This document shows, piece after piece, positions 21,401-30,488 of a stretch of 64,000 nucleotides of DNA. The position numbers and the translations under genes were made by a program. Positions within the stretch are counted from its first letter, which is position 1. Every line of letters starts with the position of its first letter. Source of the stretch: Ephemerocybe angulata (lineage: Eukaryota > Basidiomycota > Agaricomycetes > Agaricales > Psathyrellaceae); the NCBI GenBank assembly GCA_013368325.1, contig JAACJK010000011.1, positions 124,001 to 188,000 of the forward strand. Direction: 5' to 3'. The notes under the pieces are model-generated. The model did not search any database. It saw only the letters and a list, made by a program, of their open reading frames with translations, and was not told the DNA's origin.

Positions 21401-23155
21401 AACGACAATGTCGACCTTGAAAGAGCTCTATTCGCCACTCCTATCATGCAAGCCCTCCTGGACGTCTATGACATAGGAGAATACATCCCCGCTGATGAAG
21501 CTGTGGAAATGGTTCTCATGATGGCCACTGACAAGATGGAACATGCTTTCGGAGCTGCTACACGGCCAGAAGATTCCCCACGCAGCTGGAAAGAAGCCAT
21601 GTCTCGACCAGACCATGAGTTCTGGGCTGCTGCATGTCAAACGGAGATGGACGCACTCATCGCCAACGGCACTTGGGAAATCGTCAGGCTACCAGACGAT
21701 AGGAAGGCAATTGGCTCTCGATGGGTATTCCTTATCAAGCGCAAGTCCGATGGCACCATCGACCGCTACAAGGCACGCCTCGTCGCTAAAGGCTACTCCC
21801 AACAACCTGGTGTCGACTACGACCAAATCTTCTCTCCTACTGCTCGTCTCACTGCCCTTCGTACCGCTCTCGCTAAAGCAGCCATGAACGGGGAATACAT
21901 CGAGTCCATTGATGTCTCCAACACATACCTCAACGGCGAGATCGAAGACAAGTACGAGGTCTACATGACTCAACCTGAGGGTTTTGAAATCAGAGGCCCC
22001 AACGGAGCGAAATGGGTCTGCCGCCTCAAGAAGGGTATCTATGGCCTGAAACAGAGCGGACGACTGTGGTATCAGAAGCTAGCAGCGGAACTCGAACGAT
22101 TGGGATTCACCCAGATCAAAACAGATCCCAGCTTCTACGTATGGGAAGCTGATGGTATCCGAATCACTCTACCAGTATTCGTCGATGACATCACCATCAT
22201 CTCCAAGAGTCAGGACAAGGTCAAATGGCTCAAGGAATCACTCGCCAAGGTCTTCACTCTCAAGGACCTTGGCCCAACCACCTACCTCCTCGGTATCAAG
22301 GTCGATTATGATCGCGAAAACCGCACGCTCCACCTCTCCCAACGCCAGTACATCCTCGATATCCTTAAACGATTCCGCATGGAAAACTGCACACCAGTCG
22401 CAACTCCTATGGATCCAGGCAGCGGCACTAGTCTTGCCAAGTACGATCTCTCCAAGCAGGAGCAACGTGAGATGAGGACTGTCCCATACATAAACGCAGT
22501 CGGAGCTCTCATGTACCTTGCCATCGGAACTCGCCCAGACATCGCCTACTCCGTCGCCAAGCTCGCCCAGTTCAACTCGAACCCTGGTCCAATCCATTGG
22601 AAGGCCGTCAAGCATCTGTTCCGCTATCTGAAGGGAACGATGGACTTACGACTCACTTATCGCAATGAAGGCGAGTCTCTGTCCTCAGAACTCTTCCAGG
22701 CATATACCGATGCGGATCATGCTGGATGCCTTGACACTCGTCGATCCACCTCTGGATTCCTTATCAAGATGGGCACAGGCACTGTTAGCTGGTCTGCCAA
22801 GAAGCAGGCAACTGTCGCGGACTCTTCGACAGAGGCCGAATATGTTGCTGCCTCCTCAGCAGGACGTGAAGTCATTTGGATGCGGTCATTCCTTCGGGAA
22901 CTTGGGACTACAGTCACAGGTCCTTCACGACTGATGGTCGATAACCAATCTGCTCTCAAGGTGCTTCAAAACCCCGAACACCACAGCAGAATGAAGCACA
23001 TCGACATCAAGATGCATTGGATACGAGAGGTTATTAAGCGCGGCGAAATTGAGGTTCACTTCCTTCCTACCAACGACATGATCGCCGACATCTTCACCAA
23101 ACCACTCCCCAAACCCGCTGTACAGCGTCACCGTCTCGCTCTTGGTCTTGAGTAA
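18440..23155 (+). CDS. Gag-Pol polyprotein of copia element 1, 1571 aa
   Basis: One uninterrupted frame, so Gag and Pol are fused without frameshift. Order: Gag with the copia-type capsid region (residues 1-260); a nucleocapsid-like Cys/His motif CKYHRSNSHTNEEC at about 266; aspartic protease with DSGASSHMT at about 331; HHCC integrase zinc module (HQRLGHIGKDRLD to CNDCIAG, about 464-510); integrase core with Asp in HSDVHG (~530), Asp in DDKGGEY (~594) and Glu in NGVAERLN (~630); a Pro-rich then acidic low-complexity linker (~780-840); reverse transcriptase from ~1077 with FVDDITI at ~1245; RNase H from ~1420 (TDADHAGC, SSTEAEY). All catalytic motifs I can check are present, so the protein may be functional. 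FVDD replaces the more usual YVDD. In fungi such proteins form cytoplasmic virus-like particles and integrate cDNA in the nucleus. Confidence 0.95.
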   Translation: MSSSETSTSLVPLNVYTVQEWKRVCINKALEYDAYDILMGIETEPSTSDVRTIQSFRGRRSKLVGYIRSTLDASQTETLLTDVAILDLPGTWTTLLGQYEAKNSSSRITILQELISLRMKSSGFEDESYQDFGSRAVALGARLTSLLPPAPYMTKGKSKEVEVKVGDAVEKRTVYSELPDWYAGYTAAHLARDISAAMIVIGLGKDDELLRHTLNHISTTDGETDPSEILEHLRKADSLARNTSLAAGTSSAALQASSKPKKTYKCKYHRSNSHTNEECRFQNGKAQVAEVAPQSPATPQERALMAQVAHIASPLTRQIPSTPTDSSWNTDSGASSHMTPHREWIRNMVRVKVPIKLANHEIVWATGMGTVYFTPRINGRTGQTVVFENVLYVPDLQSNLFSLLYVVRHCGVRIVIEDSTLEFFKKGQLILAATIRGTTGTLDGTTLVNTQSAAFFTTKVDKELLHQRLGHIGKDRLDTLLRQELGTGILVKDGTTMKDFCNDCIAGKQHRDPFPSLSQHRANGLLDRIHSDVHGPLPRTPSGFEYWVTFIDDYSRFKRVYALKRKSEVFQKFQEFVAECERVHGLKVKELRDDKGGEYIGNDFAKWCTDRGITRQHTVKATPQQNGVAERLNRTLAEGVIAMLNQAKLPASFWAQAVLYLTDVLNATPSSALSKTTSYEVWHKQKPDLSIYRVFGCRAFVNIARKDRKNLQSHTEPCIFIGFETGYKGWRCYNPITKKAHISRDIIFDENTFPGLSTTTPAPAHTPIGLGDIWPDLEDEDDDTPPPAPPAPPAPPAPPRAPPSDEDSSDEDDEDDEDDEDDEDDEDDEDDDDEDNSGTQQAPPHTPSQTMDLKALGKQTASRPQFHPTSPTSPTPKAEPQKSTPPTSPERPIPAPTFPAPPPSAPAPVPRKPITQPMVAQGSRPVRQKAVPDYFKLTGGTRRTTKPVARRQGGELPADQGGDKDDENPFNPPPLTAQDFEDEDNGDNDNVDLERALFATPIMQALLDVYDIGEYIPADEAVEMVLMMATDKMEHAFGAATRPEDSPRSWKEAMSRPDHEFWAAACQTEMDALIANGTWEIVRLPDDRKAIGSRWVFLIKRKSDGTIDRYKARLVAKGYSQQPGVDYDQIFSPTARLTALRTALAKAAMNGEYIESIDVSNTYLNGEIEDKYEVYMTQPEGFEIRGPNGAKWVCRLKKGIYGLKQSGRLWYQKLAAELERLGFTQIKTDPSFYVWEADGIRITLPVFVDDITIISKSQDKVKWLKESLAKVFTLKDLGPTTYLLGIKVDYDRENRTLHLSQRQYILDILKRFRMENCTPVATPMDPGSGTSLAKYDLSKQEQREMRTVPYINAVGALMYLAIGTRPDIAYSVAKLAQFNSNPGPIHWKAVKHLFRYLKGTMDLRLTYRNEGESLSSELFQAYTDADHAGCLDTRRSTSGFLIKMGTGTVSWSAKKQATVADSSTEAEYVAASSAGREVIWMRSFLRELGTTVTGPSRLMVDNQSALKVLQNPEHHSRMKHIDIKMHWIREVIKRGEIEVHFLPTNDMIADIFTKPLPKPAVQRHRLALGLE

Positions 23156-23174
23156 TCTTCTGTGACATTGCATT

Positions 23175-23183
23175 GAGGGGGTG
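23175..23183 (+). promoter_or_regulatory. Polypurine tract of element 1
   Basis: GAGGGGGTG directly before the 3' LTR, the expected plus-strand primer site. Element 2 has AAGGGGGTG at the same place. Confidence 0.7.
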
Positions 23184-23586
23184 TGTTGAAGTACAATGCA
23201 CATGTCTCCATGGCTCGCCCATTGTTCTCTTCATCTTCACATAGGCGCTGCCTCTTTCAAACTTTTCTATTGTTCTAATGCTTCTTTGTTCTATATATAT
23301 CCACGATCACATTGTTCATTCATTCCATCGTTTCACATATATCACACAGCATTGTTCTCACTTCTATTGTTCCATATTCGTACGTACTTTATTGTTCTCC
23401 CGATATGGATCGTCTATTGTTCCACACAGTATATAGTCTACACTGCAAGTGGGTAGTTCCCTTATCGAACTATCTCCCACTTGCAGGTGCGTCATGCTGT
23501 ATTTCTCTTTATCTAACTTAACTAATACATCAAACTATCTCCCACTTGCAGTGGCTTCAACGACTTATAAACTTAGCAGTTTATCA
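23184..23586 (+). repeat. 3' LTR of element 1
   Basis: 403 bp, matching the 5' LTR with one visible substitution. It abuts the TAAAC duplication and then the ATG of F-box gene C at 23592. Confidence 0.95.
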
Positions 23587-23591
23587 TAAAC

Positions 23592-25531
23592 ATGGGAAAG
23601 AGAAAGAACGAAGCGATAGAGGCCGATACCGAGGGGAAAAAGGCAAAGCTAAGCCACGAAAGCCATGAAGAACACCTTGCCGCTGTTGCTGGATCAACCC
23701 TGGCTGGAATTCCCGAAGCGCACACCGAGGAACAGAGCTCGAATGAGGACCCAAGTGTTGCACTCCCACTGGTCCAACTATGCGAAGGGCCAGATGCTGA
23801 GAACGGCGGGGCTGGCATGATACACGATGTGAGTAACCAATCCCAACTGAAAGCGCAACCGATACTGACCGGGTGAATAGCAGGACGATGCCCGTTCCTC
23901 GACCAACGATGCTACTCAACCAGACTCCGAGGAGGTACGCGATCGACATCAAAGCAACAGGGAGATTGTACTGATTGGAGCTGCATTTAGGAACCGGCCT
24001 CGACGACCGTTCTGGACCTCCCAAGAGAGATTCTCCTGGAAATATTATACCCTTTGGTGCTTCAGAAGTACCAAGGCACCGAACGGAACCTTGATCTTCA
24101 TGTGGTCTTCAAAGCGCGCAACATCTTTCGCGGCGTGTGCAAGACGTGGTGCGAGTATATCAATAGCGACCGCCGACAGCATACTCTGGAAGGACATCTA
24201 TGTTAATGGCTCACGGATCCCAGCCGAGGACGAATACTTTTTGGACTCAAAGTTACAACTCCCTCACGGATGCACGCTCGAAGTCGGGGGCTGGGTATGG
24301 AAGGAGATGTACGAGTCCCAGTGGGATATCCTCAAGCAGGATGCATACAACAAGGCAAAGCACCCATTGCCGAGCTATCTGTGGATCGCAGCGGAGATTG
24401 CGATGTCAACCTCATGCTCCTGGACCCGACATATCAGCTCCCTCCCGGATCTTTCGGCCCAAACACCTGCGTTGTCCCATACGCCGCCCGAGAGGGCGTC
24501 ATGGAACTTATTGACGAGAGCTTAAGGGAACAGAAGATTACCAGTCTCTTCATCGCCGCCCGTGACGTCGGTTTCGTCAGGCTACTACTCGACCCCAGGC
24601 TGAACCATGAACTCAAGCCCCAAAACTACTACTCTCAGGAGCTTAGCCGCATGACAGACGAGCAAGGAATCAAGCACTGTTTCTCTGAGGACATCGACCC
24701 ATCTATGTCTCGTCTCCCACCCGCCCCATCAGAGCCATCCAAGATGGAGGAAGAAGAGCGCGACGCGATGAGTGCAATGATTGCAGGCATGGATGAAGAC
24801 TGCTACGCCCTCGTAAACGATCTCCAGACCCTCCGAATCGAGGAACCCGACAAATCAAACTGGGATTCTGATCTGCAACGGTGCATGCTTCCCCCCGGAA
24901 AGTACCCTGTCCTGCGCCGACTCAAAATCAAGACTTCTAAAGAACTCCGACTCTTCGCGTTTCCATATGCCCAGCTCACGGATCTCAAGCTTGATACCAG
25001 AGAGAGAAACGCAATCTTGCTTGGGATCATCAAAGAATGTGCGGCGCTCAAGCATTTGGCTGTTACCCTGCGCGAAGCCGAGGATCCCGGTCCTGGAGCT
25101 ACTTCTGTCGTGCACCACCGCCTCACGAAGGTGCACATTACGATAACCAGGCTCACAAATACCGGCAAATACTTCCTCGACAGGATCCAAATCGCCAAGC
25201 TCGCGAACCTTCAGGTCGACTCTGACATGGACTGTTCTGGACCTGTCAAAGGGATGCTGCAACGCTCTAAGTGCAAGATCACCCACCTTCATCTCAACCT
25301 CATCACCTGGGTGATGGCAGGTTCTGGAAGTGTCGCAAAACCCACCGCTCAGAATCTCCGAGAAATATTGGAAGTGGTTTCGACCACGCTAGAGGACTTC
25401 ACGATCAAGACCCATATCATGGACGCGGCCTGACTCAAGGGCTTCAAGCCCGGGCGCCGGATGAAGTCTATGACATTCGACTCCGCACATCTAAAGAGCG
25501 TGCCGTTGAGAGAATGTGGCGACGACACATC
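23592..25531 (+). pseudogene. F-box-like gene C, 5' part (MGKRK subclade), disrupted
   Basis: Exons 23592-23828 and 23882-23935, then an exon from 23991, give the MGKRK N-terminus, an F-box-like start (LDLPREILLEILYPLVLQ) and CKTWCEYINS. The homologous frame then shifts near 24170 (to ADSILWKDIYVNGSRIPAED) and returns near 24355 (SGDCDVNLMLLDPTYQ). An in-frame TGA at 25431-25433 interrupts it. Homology to the 12566 gene continues past the stop until element 2 begins at 25532, and resumes at 38712 after that element. Element 1 sits five bases before the ATG. The gene is therefore dead several times over. Whether decay preceded or followed the insertions cannot be read from this copy. Confidence 0.8.
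25527..25531 (+). repeat. Target-site duplication ACATC (element 2, left)
   Basis: ACATC precedes the TGTTAGAAG start of the 5' LTR and recurs at 38712-38716 after the 3' LTR. Confidence 0.9.
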
Positions 25532-25898
25532 TGTTAGAAGACAATGCTCATGTTACCTTCATCATCATTTGATACATAGCTTTTCGACGCTTCTTTCATT
25601 TCATCATTCTATCTGTCATTCTTTCATCATTCTATTCTATCAATCATTCCATCTATCATTCTATCGATGGTTGTCACTTTATTGTTCTATAGATAGATCG
25701 ATCATTGTTCTCTGACTTTATTGTTCCGTAAATAGATCGATCATTGTTCTCATACAGTATATAGTCCACACTGTGAGCGGTTGAGTCCCCATCGAACTCT
25801 TCCCACTCACAGGTGTATCGTATAGTTATTACAAGTCTTATCGAACTCTTCCCACTCACAGACGTGGTCAGAACTTATCCAAACTTAACAGTTTGATA
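25532..25898 (+). repeat. 5' LTR of element 2
   Basis: 367 bp. Has repeated CATTCTAT/TCATTC tracts, four TTGTTC motifs, a TATATAG box near 25760 and a 22-nt direct repeat at 25791-25812 and 25840-25861. It is 34 bp shorter than the 3' LTR. Confidence 0.9.
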
Positions 25899-25900
25899 AG

Positions 25901-25910
25901 TTATGAGCCC
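25901..25910 (+). promoter_or_regulatory. Primer binding site, half initiator-Met tRNA type (element 2)
   Basis: TTATGAGCCC at the same offset from the LTR as in element 1. Confidence 0.75.
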
Positions 25911-27490
25911 CGGGCTCCTCTGATAAGCAACACTTGTTTTGTAATCAGACACCGCGTATTATCGCTACCATCGCCCGTTACGATCACCATCCGACCTCAC
26001 CCTCGCTCCCCTCGCTATCTCGGAGTTATACTCCTCCTAGCATCATTCCTACATTCGCGAATCATTCATCGATCCTTCGAATTCCCTCCATTGCTCATTC
26101 CTCTATTCTTGTGGTGTTGTTTCGCCCTTGAGTACTCTCCTCCATCGCTCCCACTCTCACTATGGCAACAGACAACACGTCCAGCTCTGAAAGTGTGGTC
26201 ATGCTGACCAACGCTACCTTCCAGCAATGGAAGAACAACGTCGTCAACAAGTCGTTCAGCTTCTGCGCCCACGACATCCTCACTAGAGCAGAAGAATTCC
26301 CTCTTTCTGGCTCTGCATCGGAGAAGGCGTTCTTTAACCAAGCGCGATCCAAAACCATCGGCTACATCCGCAGCACCCTCGACCATGCTCAGATTGAGAA
26401 TCTCCTTGCAGGGATTCCCATGAATGACCTCCCCGCTATCTGGGAAGCTCTCCTGGAAACCTACGAGTCCAAGACCTCTGGATCTCGTGCTACCATCCTC
26501 CAGGAGCTTGTCAGCCTCCGCAAGGGAGACACCAGCCACGAGGAAGAAGGCTATGCTGACTTCGGATCTCGCGCTCTCGCCCTTGGAGCTCACCTCGCAA
26601 ACCTGCTCCCCTCTCCACCTGTCTATACCGCATCATCCTACGTCCGAGCCACGAACACCTACACGGCTTCAACGTACACCGACGGATACAGCGCAGCCAA
26701 GCTCACCGAGGACCTGGCACTCAGCATGATTGCCATCGGTCTCATTGGCAAGGACGACGAGATGCTTCGGCACACTCTCAACCACCTCGACGAGAGCACC
26801 ATGAATGCCTCAGAGATCCTCAAACATCTCCGAAAGTCCGATGTTCTCAAGCAGAACACTGCCAATGCTGAGGCATCTGCCCTTCGTGCCTCCGGGAGCA
26901 CCAACGAGATGCCGAAGTACAAGTGCAAGATCCATGGCGCACAGAACTCCCATGGGTCTGAAGACTGCTACCAGCTCAAGAAGAGGGCAAACAAGAAGGC
27001 GCTGAAGGCTCAGGAAGCCAACACTGCCTCTTCCTCCTCCACCTCTGCTCCCGACAACGACCAGAAGGCCATGCTCGCTCAAGTTGCCCACATCGCAAGT
27101 CCCCTCGTCCGCCGCTCTGCCCGTACGCCCACTGACACCTCCTGGAACCCAGACTCAGGTGCAACCTCACATATGACGCCGCACCGCGACTGGATCCGGA
27201 ACATGGTTCCGGTAAAGGTCCCCATCTCACTCGCCAACGACGAGGTGGTCTGGGCTACAGGGCAGGGACAAGTGTGGTATACGCCGGTCATACACGGAAA
27301 GACCGGAGAGACTTTGATATTCGACGATGTACTATATGTTCCTACACTACGCAACAATCTCTTCTCTATCCTCTATGTTGTTAAGAAGAAGAAGATGCGA
27401 GTTGTCATTGAAGGCGACTCCCTCGAATTCTTTAAAAATGGCAAGCTTCTAGTCACAGCTACCATTCGCGGATGCACAGGATCCTTAGAT

Positions 27491-28258
27491 GACGACACGA
27501 TGGCCGCATTTGCGACTAGAGTTGAGAAGGAACTACTGCACCAACGATTAGGGCACATCGGCAAGGACAGACTGGATACTCTACTTCGTCATGACCTCGC
27601 CACTGGCGTCTTGGTACACGAGGAATCATCGCTCCAGGATATCTGTGAGCACTGTATAGCTGGAAAGCAACATCGGGATCCATTCCCTCATCTATCGGAG
27701 CATCGCTCCACCGAGCTCCTAGGACGTATCCACTCGGACGTCCATGGACCTCTCAGCACCCAGACACCTGTCGGGTACCAGTACTGGATCGTCTTCATTG
27801 ATGACCACTCACGATTCAAGAAGGTTTACCTATTGAAGCGCAAGAGCGACGCCTTCCAGGCCTTCAAAGACTGCGACGACACGATGGCCGCATTTGCGAC
27901 TAGAGTTGAGAAGGAACTACTGCACCAACGATTAGGGCACATCGGCAAGGACAGACTGGATACTCTACTTCGTCATGACCTCGCCACTGGCGTCTTGGTA
28001 CACGAGGAATCATCGCTCCAGGATATCTGTGAGCACTGTATAGCTGGAAAGCAACATCGGGATCCATTCCCTCATCTATCGGAGCATCGCTCCACCGAGC
28101 TCCTAGGACGTATCCACTCGGACGTCCATGGACCTCTCAGCACCCAGACACCTGTCGGGTACCAGTACTGGATCGTCTTCATTGATGACCACTCACGATT
28201 CAAGAAGGTTTACCTATTGAAGCGCAAGAGCGACGCCTTCCAGGCCTTCAAAGACTTT
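27491..28258 (+). repeat. 384-bp tandem duplication inside the integrase region of element 2
   Basis: Two adjacent 384-bp copies (128 codons, frame kept), the first starting at 27491 and the second at 27875. No differences were seen by eye. Each encodes the HHCC module plus the integrase stretch through KRKSDAFQAFKD. Confidence 0.9.
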
Positions 28259-29967
28259 GTTGCTGAAGTAGAACGAAAGCACGGAGTCAAGGTCAAGGAG
28301 CTCCGCGATGACAAAGGAGGAGAATACATTGGCAAAAACTTCGAGTCTTGGTGCACAGAACGAGGGATCACACGCCAGCACACCGTCAAGGCTACGCCTC
28401 AGCAGAATGGTGTTAGCGAACGTCTGAACCGCACTCTGGCCGAAGGCGTAATTGCCATGCTCAACCAGGCATCTCTCCCTATGATGTTCTGGGGCGCCGC
28501 TGTGCTCTACTACACCGAGATCCTCAACACCACCCCCTCCTCTGCGCTTTCAAACACGACCTCCTATGAAGTTTGGCACAAATCCAAGCCTGATATCTCC
28601 ATGTTCCGAGTCTTTGGCTGCCGTGCATTCGTAAACATCACACGAAAAGACCGCACCAACCTCCAACCACATGCAGAACTCTGTATCTTTATTGGTTTCG
28701 AACCAGGATACAAGGGCTGGAAGTGCTACAACCCAAGCACAAAGAAAGTCGTCATATCACGCGACATCATCTTTGACGAGAAATCCTTCTCAGGACTATC
28801 GACCAAAGCCAATCCACAGGTTCAGGTACCTGTCGGCATTCGGGACATATGGCCAGACGCTGCTAATGATCCTACGCCACTACCTGCTAAGCCACCCATC
28901 GTTCTCCCATCTCCTCCACCTCCTATTAATCATCGCAACGACGATTCCGATGAGAGTGATAGTGATGACGATGGAGAGAACCCAGCAGTGCGCACTCCCA
29001 AACGACCTGCAGAAGGCTCTGCGCCTAAAGCAGACACACGTCGACCAGAGTATCATCCCTCTACTCCTCCTAGTCCAACACGCCAAACCCAAACCAAACT
29101 TGCCATACCCGAATCTCCCTTCACGCCTCCGTCCCCTGAAATTGGTCCTATCCCTGCTCCTGCTTTCCCCGATCCTCCTCCTCAGCCCTCGTTCATTCCA
29201 CGTCCTGTCGGTGCACCTCCCTTGGTGTCGCAGAGCACACGTCCTGTTCGTGCCTCCACCAGAGCATTGACAGACTTCCAGCTGCTCCATGGGGTGCAAC
29301 GACGAGGCACTCAACCACACGCTCGACGTCAAGGGGGTGATGTGGTGGCAGATCGAGGGGGTGACAACAGAAACAATCCGCCACCTATTCAGGAGGAAAA
29401 CTTGGCCGAGATACCACCACTCGTTGCTGAGGATTTCCAGGCAGGAGATGATGATGTTGATATGGAACAAGCCCTACGAGCTACTCCCATCTTCGATTCA
29501 ATTCGGACCATGTACGACCTCCCACTCGACGTCTTTTGTAACGACGTGGGCACATCTATGGCCTACTACATGGCATATGATAGGTTGCAGGCAGCGGTGC
29601 AGACAGCATTTGGAGCAGCCACACGACCTCATGACTCACCACAGACACCCGAACAAGCCTTCAATGGCCCGGATGGCGAATTCTGGCTCGCAGCTGCCCA
29701 AGCAGAGATTGACGCTCTCATTGCAAATGGCACCTGGGACTTGGTCGAGCTTCCGGAAGGGAGAAAGGTAGTCGGCTCGCGATGGGTCTTCCTCGTCAAA
29801 CGCAAGGAAGATGGTACCATCGACCGGTACAAAGCGCGACTTGTGGCAAAAGGGTACTCGCAGATCCCTGGACAGGACTACGATCAAACCTGGGCACCAA
29901 CAGCTCGCCTTACCTCCCTTCGCACAGCCCTTGCCAAGGCTGCCATGAATGGTGACTTCATCGAGTC

Positions 29968-29969
29968 TA
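29968..29969 (+). repeat. TA target duplication (Plavaka-like transposon, left)
   Basis: TA flanks the transposon at 29968-29969 and 37027-37028. Removing the insert and one TA restores the element 2 frame (IESIDIDNAYLNG). Confidence 0.65.
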
Positions 29970-30488
29970 CATCAGCAAATCACGGATTCACTTGCGGCCT
30001 TTTTCGGCTTTTCAACGTGCGGCAAGTCGGCAAGTGGGAAAGTGGGAAAGTGGCCGGAAATAGCCGAGCTCTGCTCAAGCTTCGATCGTGCCCCCGTCGC
30101 AGCTCACCTTCCTACCTTTGCTACGACTTTCTCTCCTTATCCCGACAGACAGGGTCACCCAGGTCAAGACCCGTGCACTATTCGCCCTCGAAAACGACAG
30201 AAATCTTTTGAAACTACGGTGTAGAACGCCCGGAATCTCATGCATTGGACAGTGTCACTGCCCGATGCAACACCATCTTGGCCTATCGGCTAAGCATGTT
30301 TACTGGCACTGCGGATATCGGGGAGGGGGTTGCTAAGGTAGAACAGGAAGCTATGGGTGTCATATCTGCAGGGCTTAGACACAGTGCGTTATGGAATACA
30401 CCCCCTCCGAGCATCACTGACTCTTCTCCATCGATTTGACAGTCTGTTCAGCGAATGCGACAAAACAGGTATACAGCAGATACAATGG

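Larger units (their letters stand above)
17738..23586 (+). mobile_element. Ty1/copia LTR retrotransposon, element 1 (family A), complete
   Basis: A complete element of 5849 bp: two 403-bp LTRs beginning TGTTGAAG and ending TTATCA, a half-tRNA primer site after the 5' LTR, one long Gag-Pol frame, a purine-rich GAGGGGGTG before the 3' LTR and a 5-bp target duplication. I noticed only one LTR difference by eye (G at 18086 versus A at 23532), which points to recent insertion. The 3' LTR ends five bases before the ATG of F-box gene C, so the element separates that gene from its promoter. Element 3 (41519-47428, minus) is the same family. Confidence 0.95.
26162..29969 (+). pseudogene. Gag-Pol of copia element 2, 5' part (Gag to N-terminal RT)
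   Basis: The frame opens at the ATG at 26162 and holds Gag, the Cys/His motif CKIHGAQNSHGSEDC, protease DSGATSHMTPH, integrase and the start of reverse transcriptase (NGTWDLVELPEGRK, then LVAKGYSQIPGQDYDQTW). At 27491-28258 a 384-bp unit is repeated in tandem and in frame. The protein would therefore carry two HHCC modules (HQRLGHIGKDRLD to CEHCIAGKQH) and two copies of the integrase segment containing the first catalytic Asp (HSDVHGP). The element sequence ends at GDFIES, where the inserted DNA transposon begins; the frame then reads into foreign sequence and stops at 30211. The rest is at 37029-38282. Confidence 0.88.

Noticed and set aside
25534..25740. TCATTC/TCTATC repeats in the family B LTR as a CRISPR-like array
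   Set aside because: Units are short, irregular, adjacent and without unique spacers. They are an LTR minisatellite in a eukaryotic genome.
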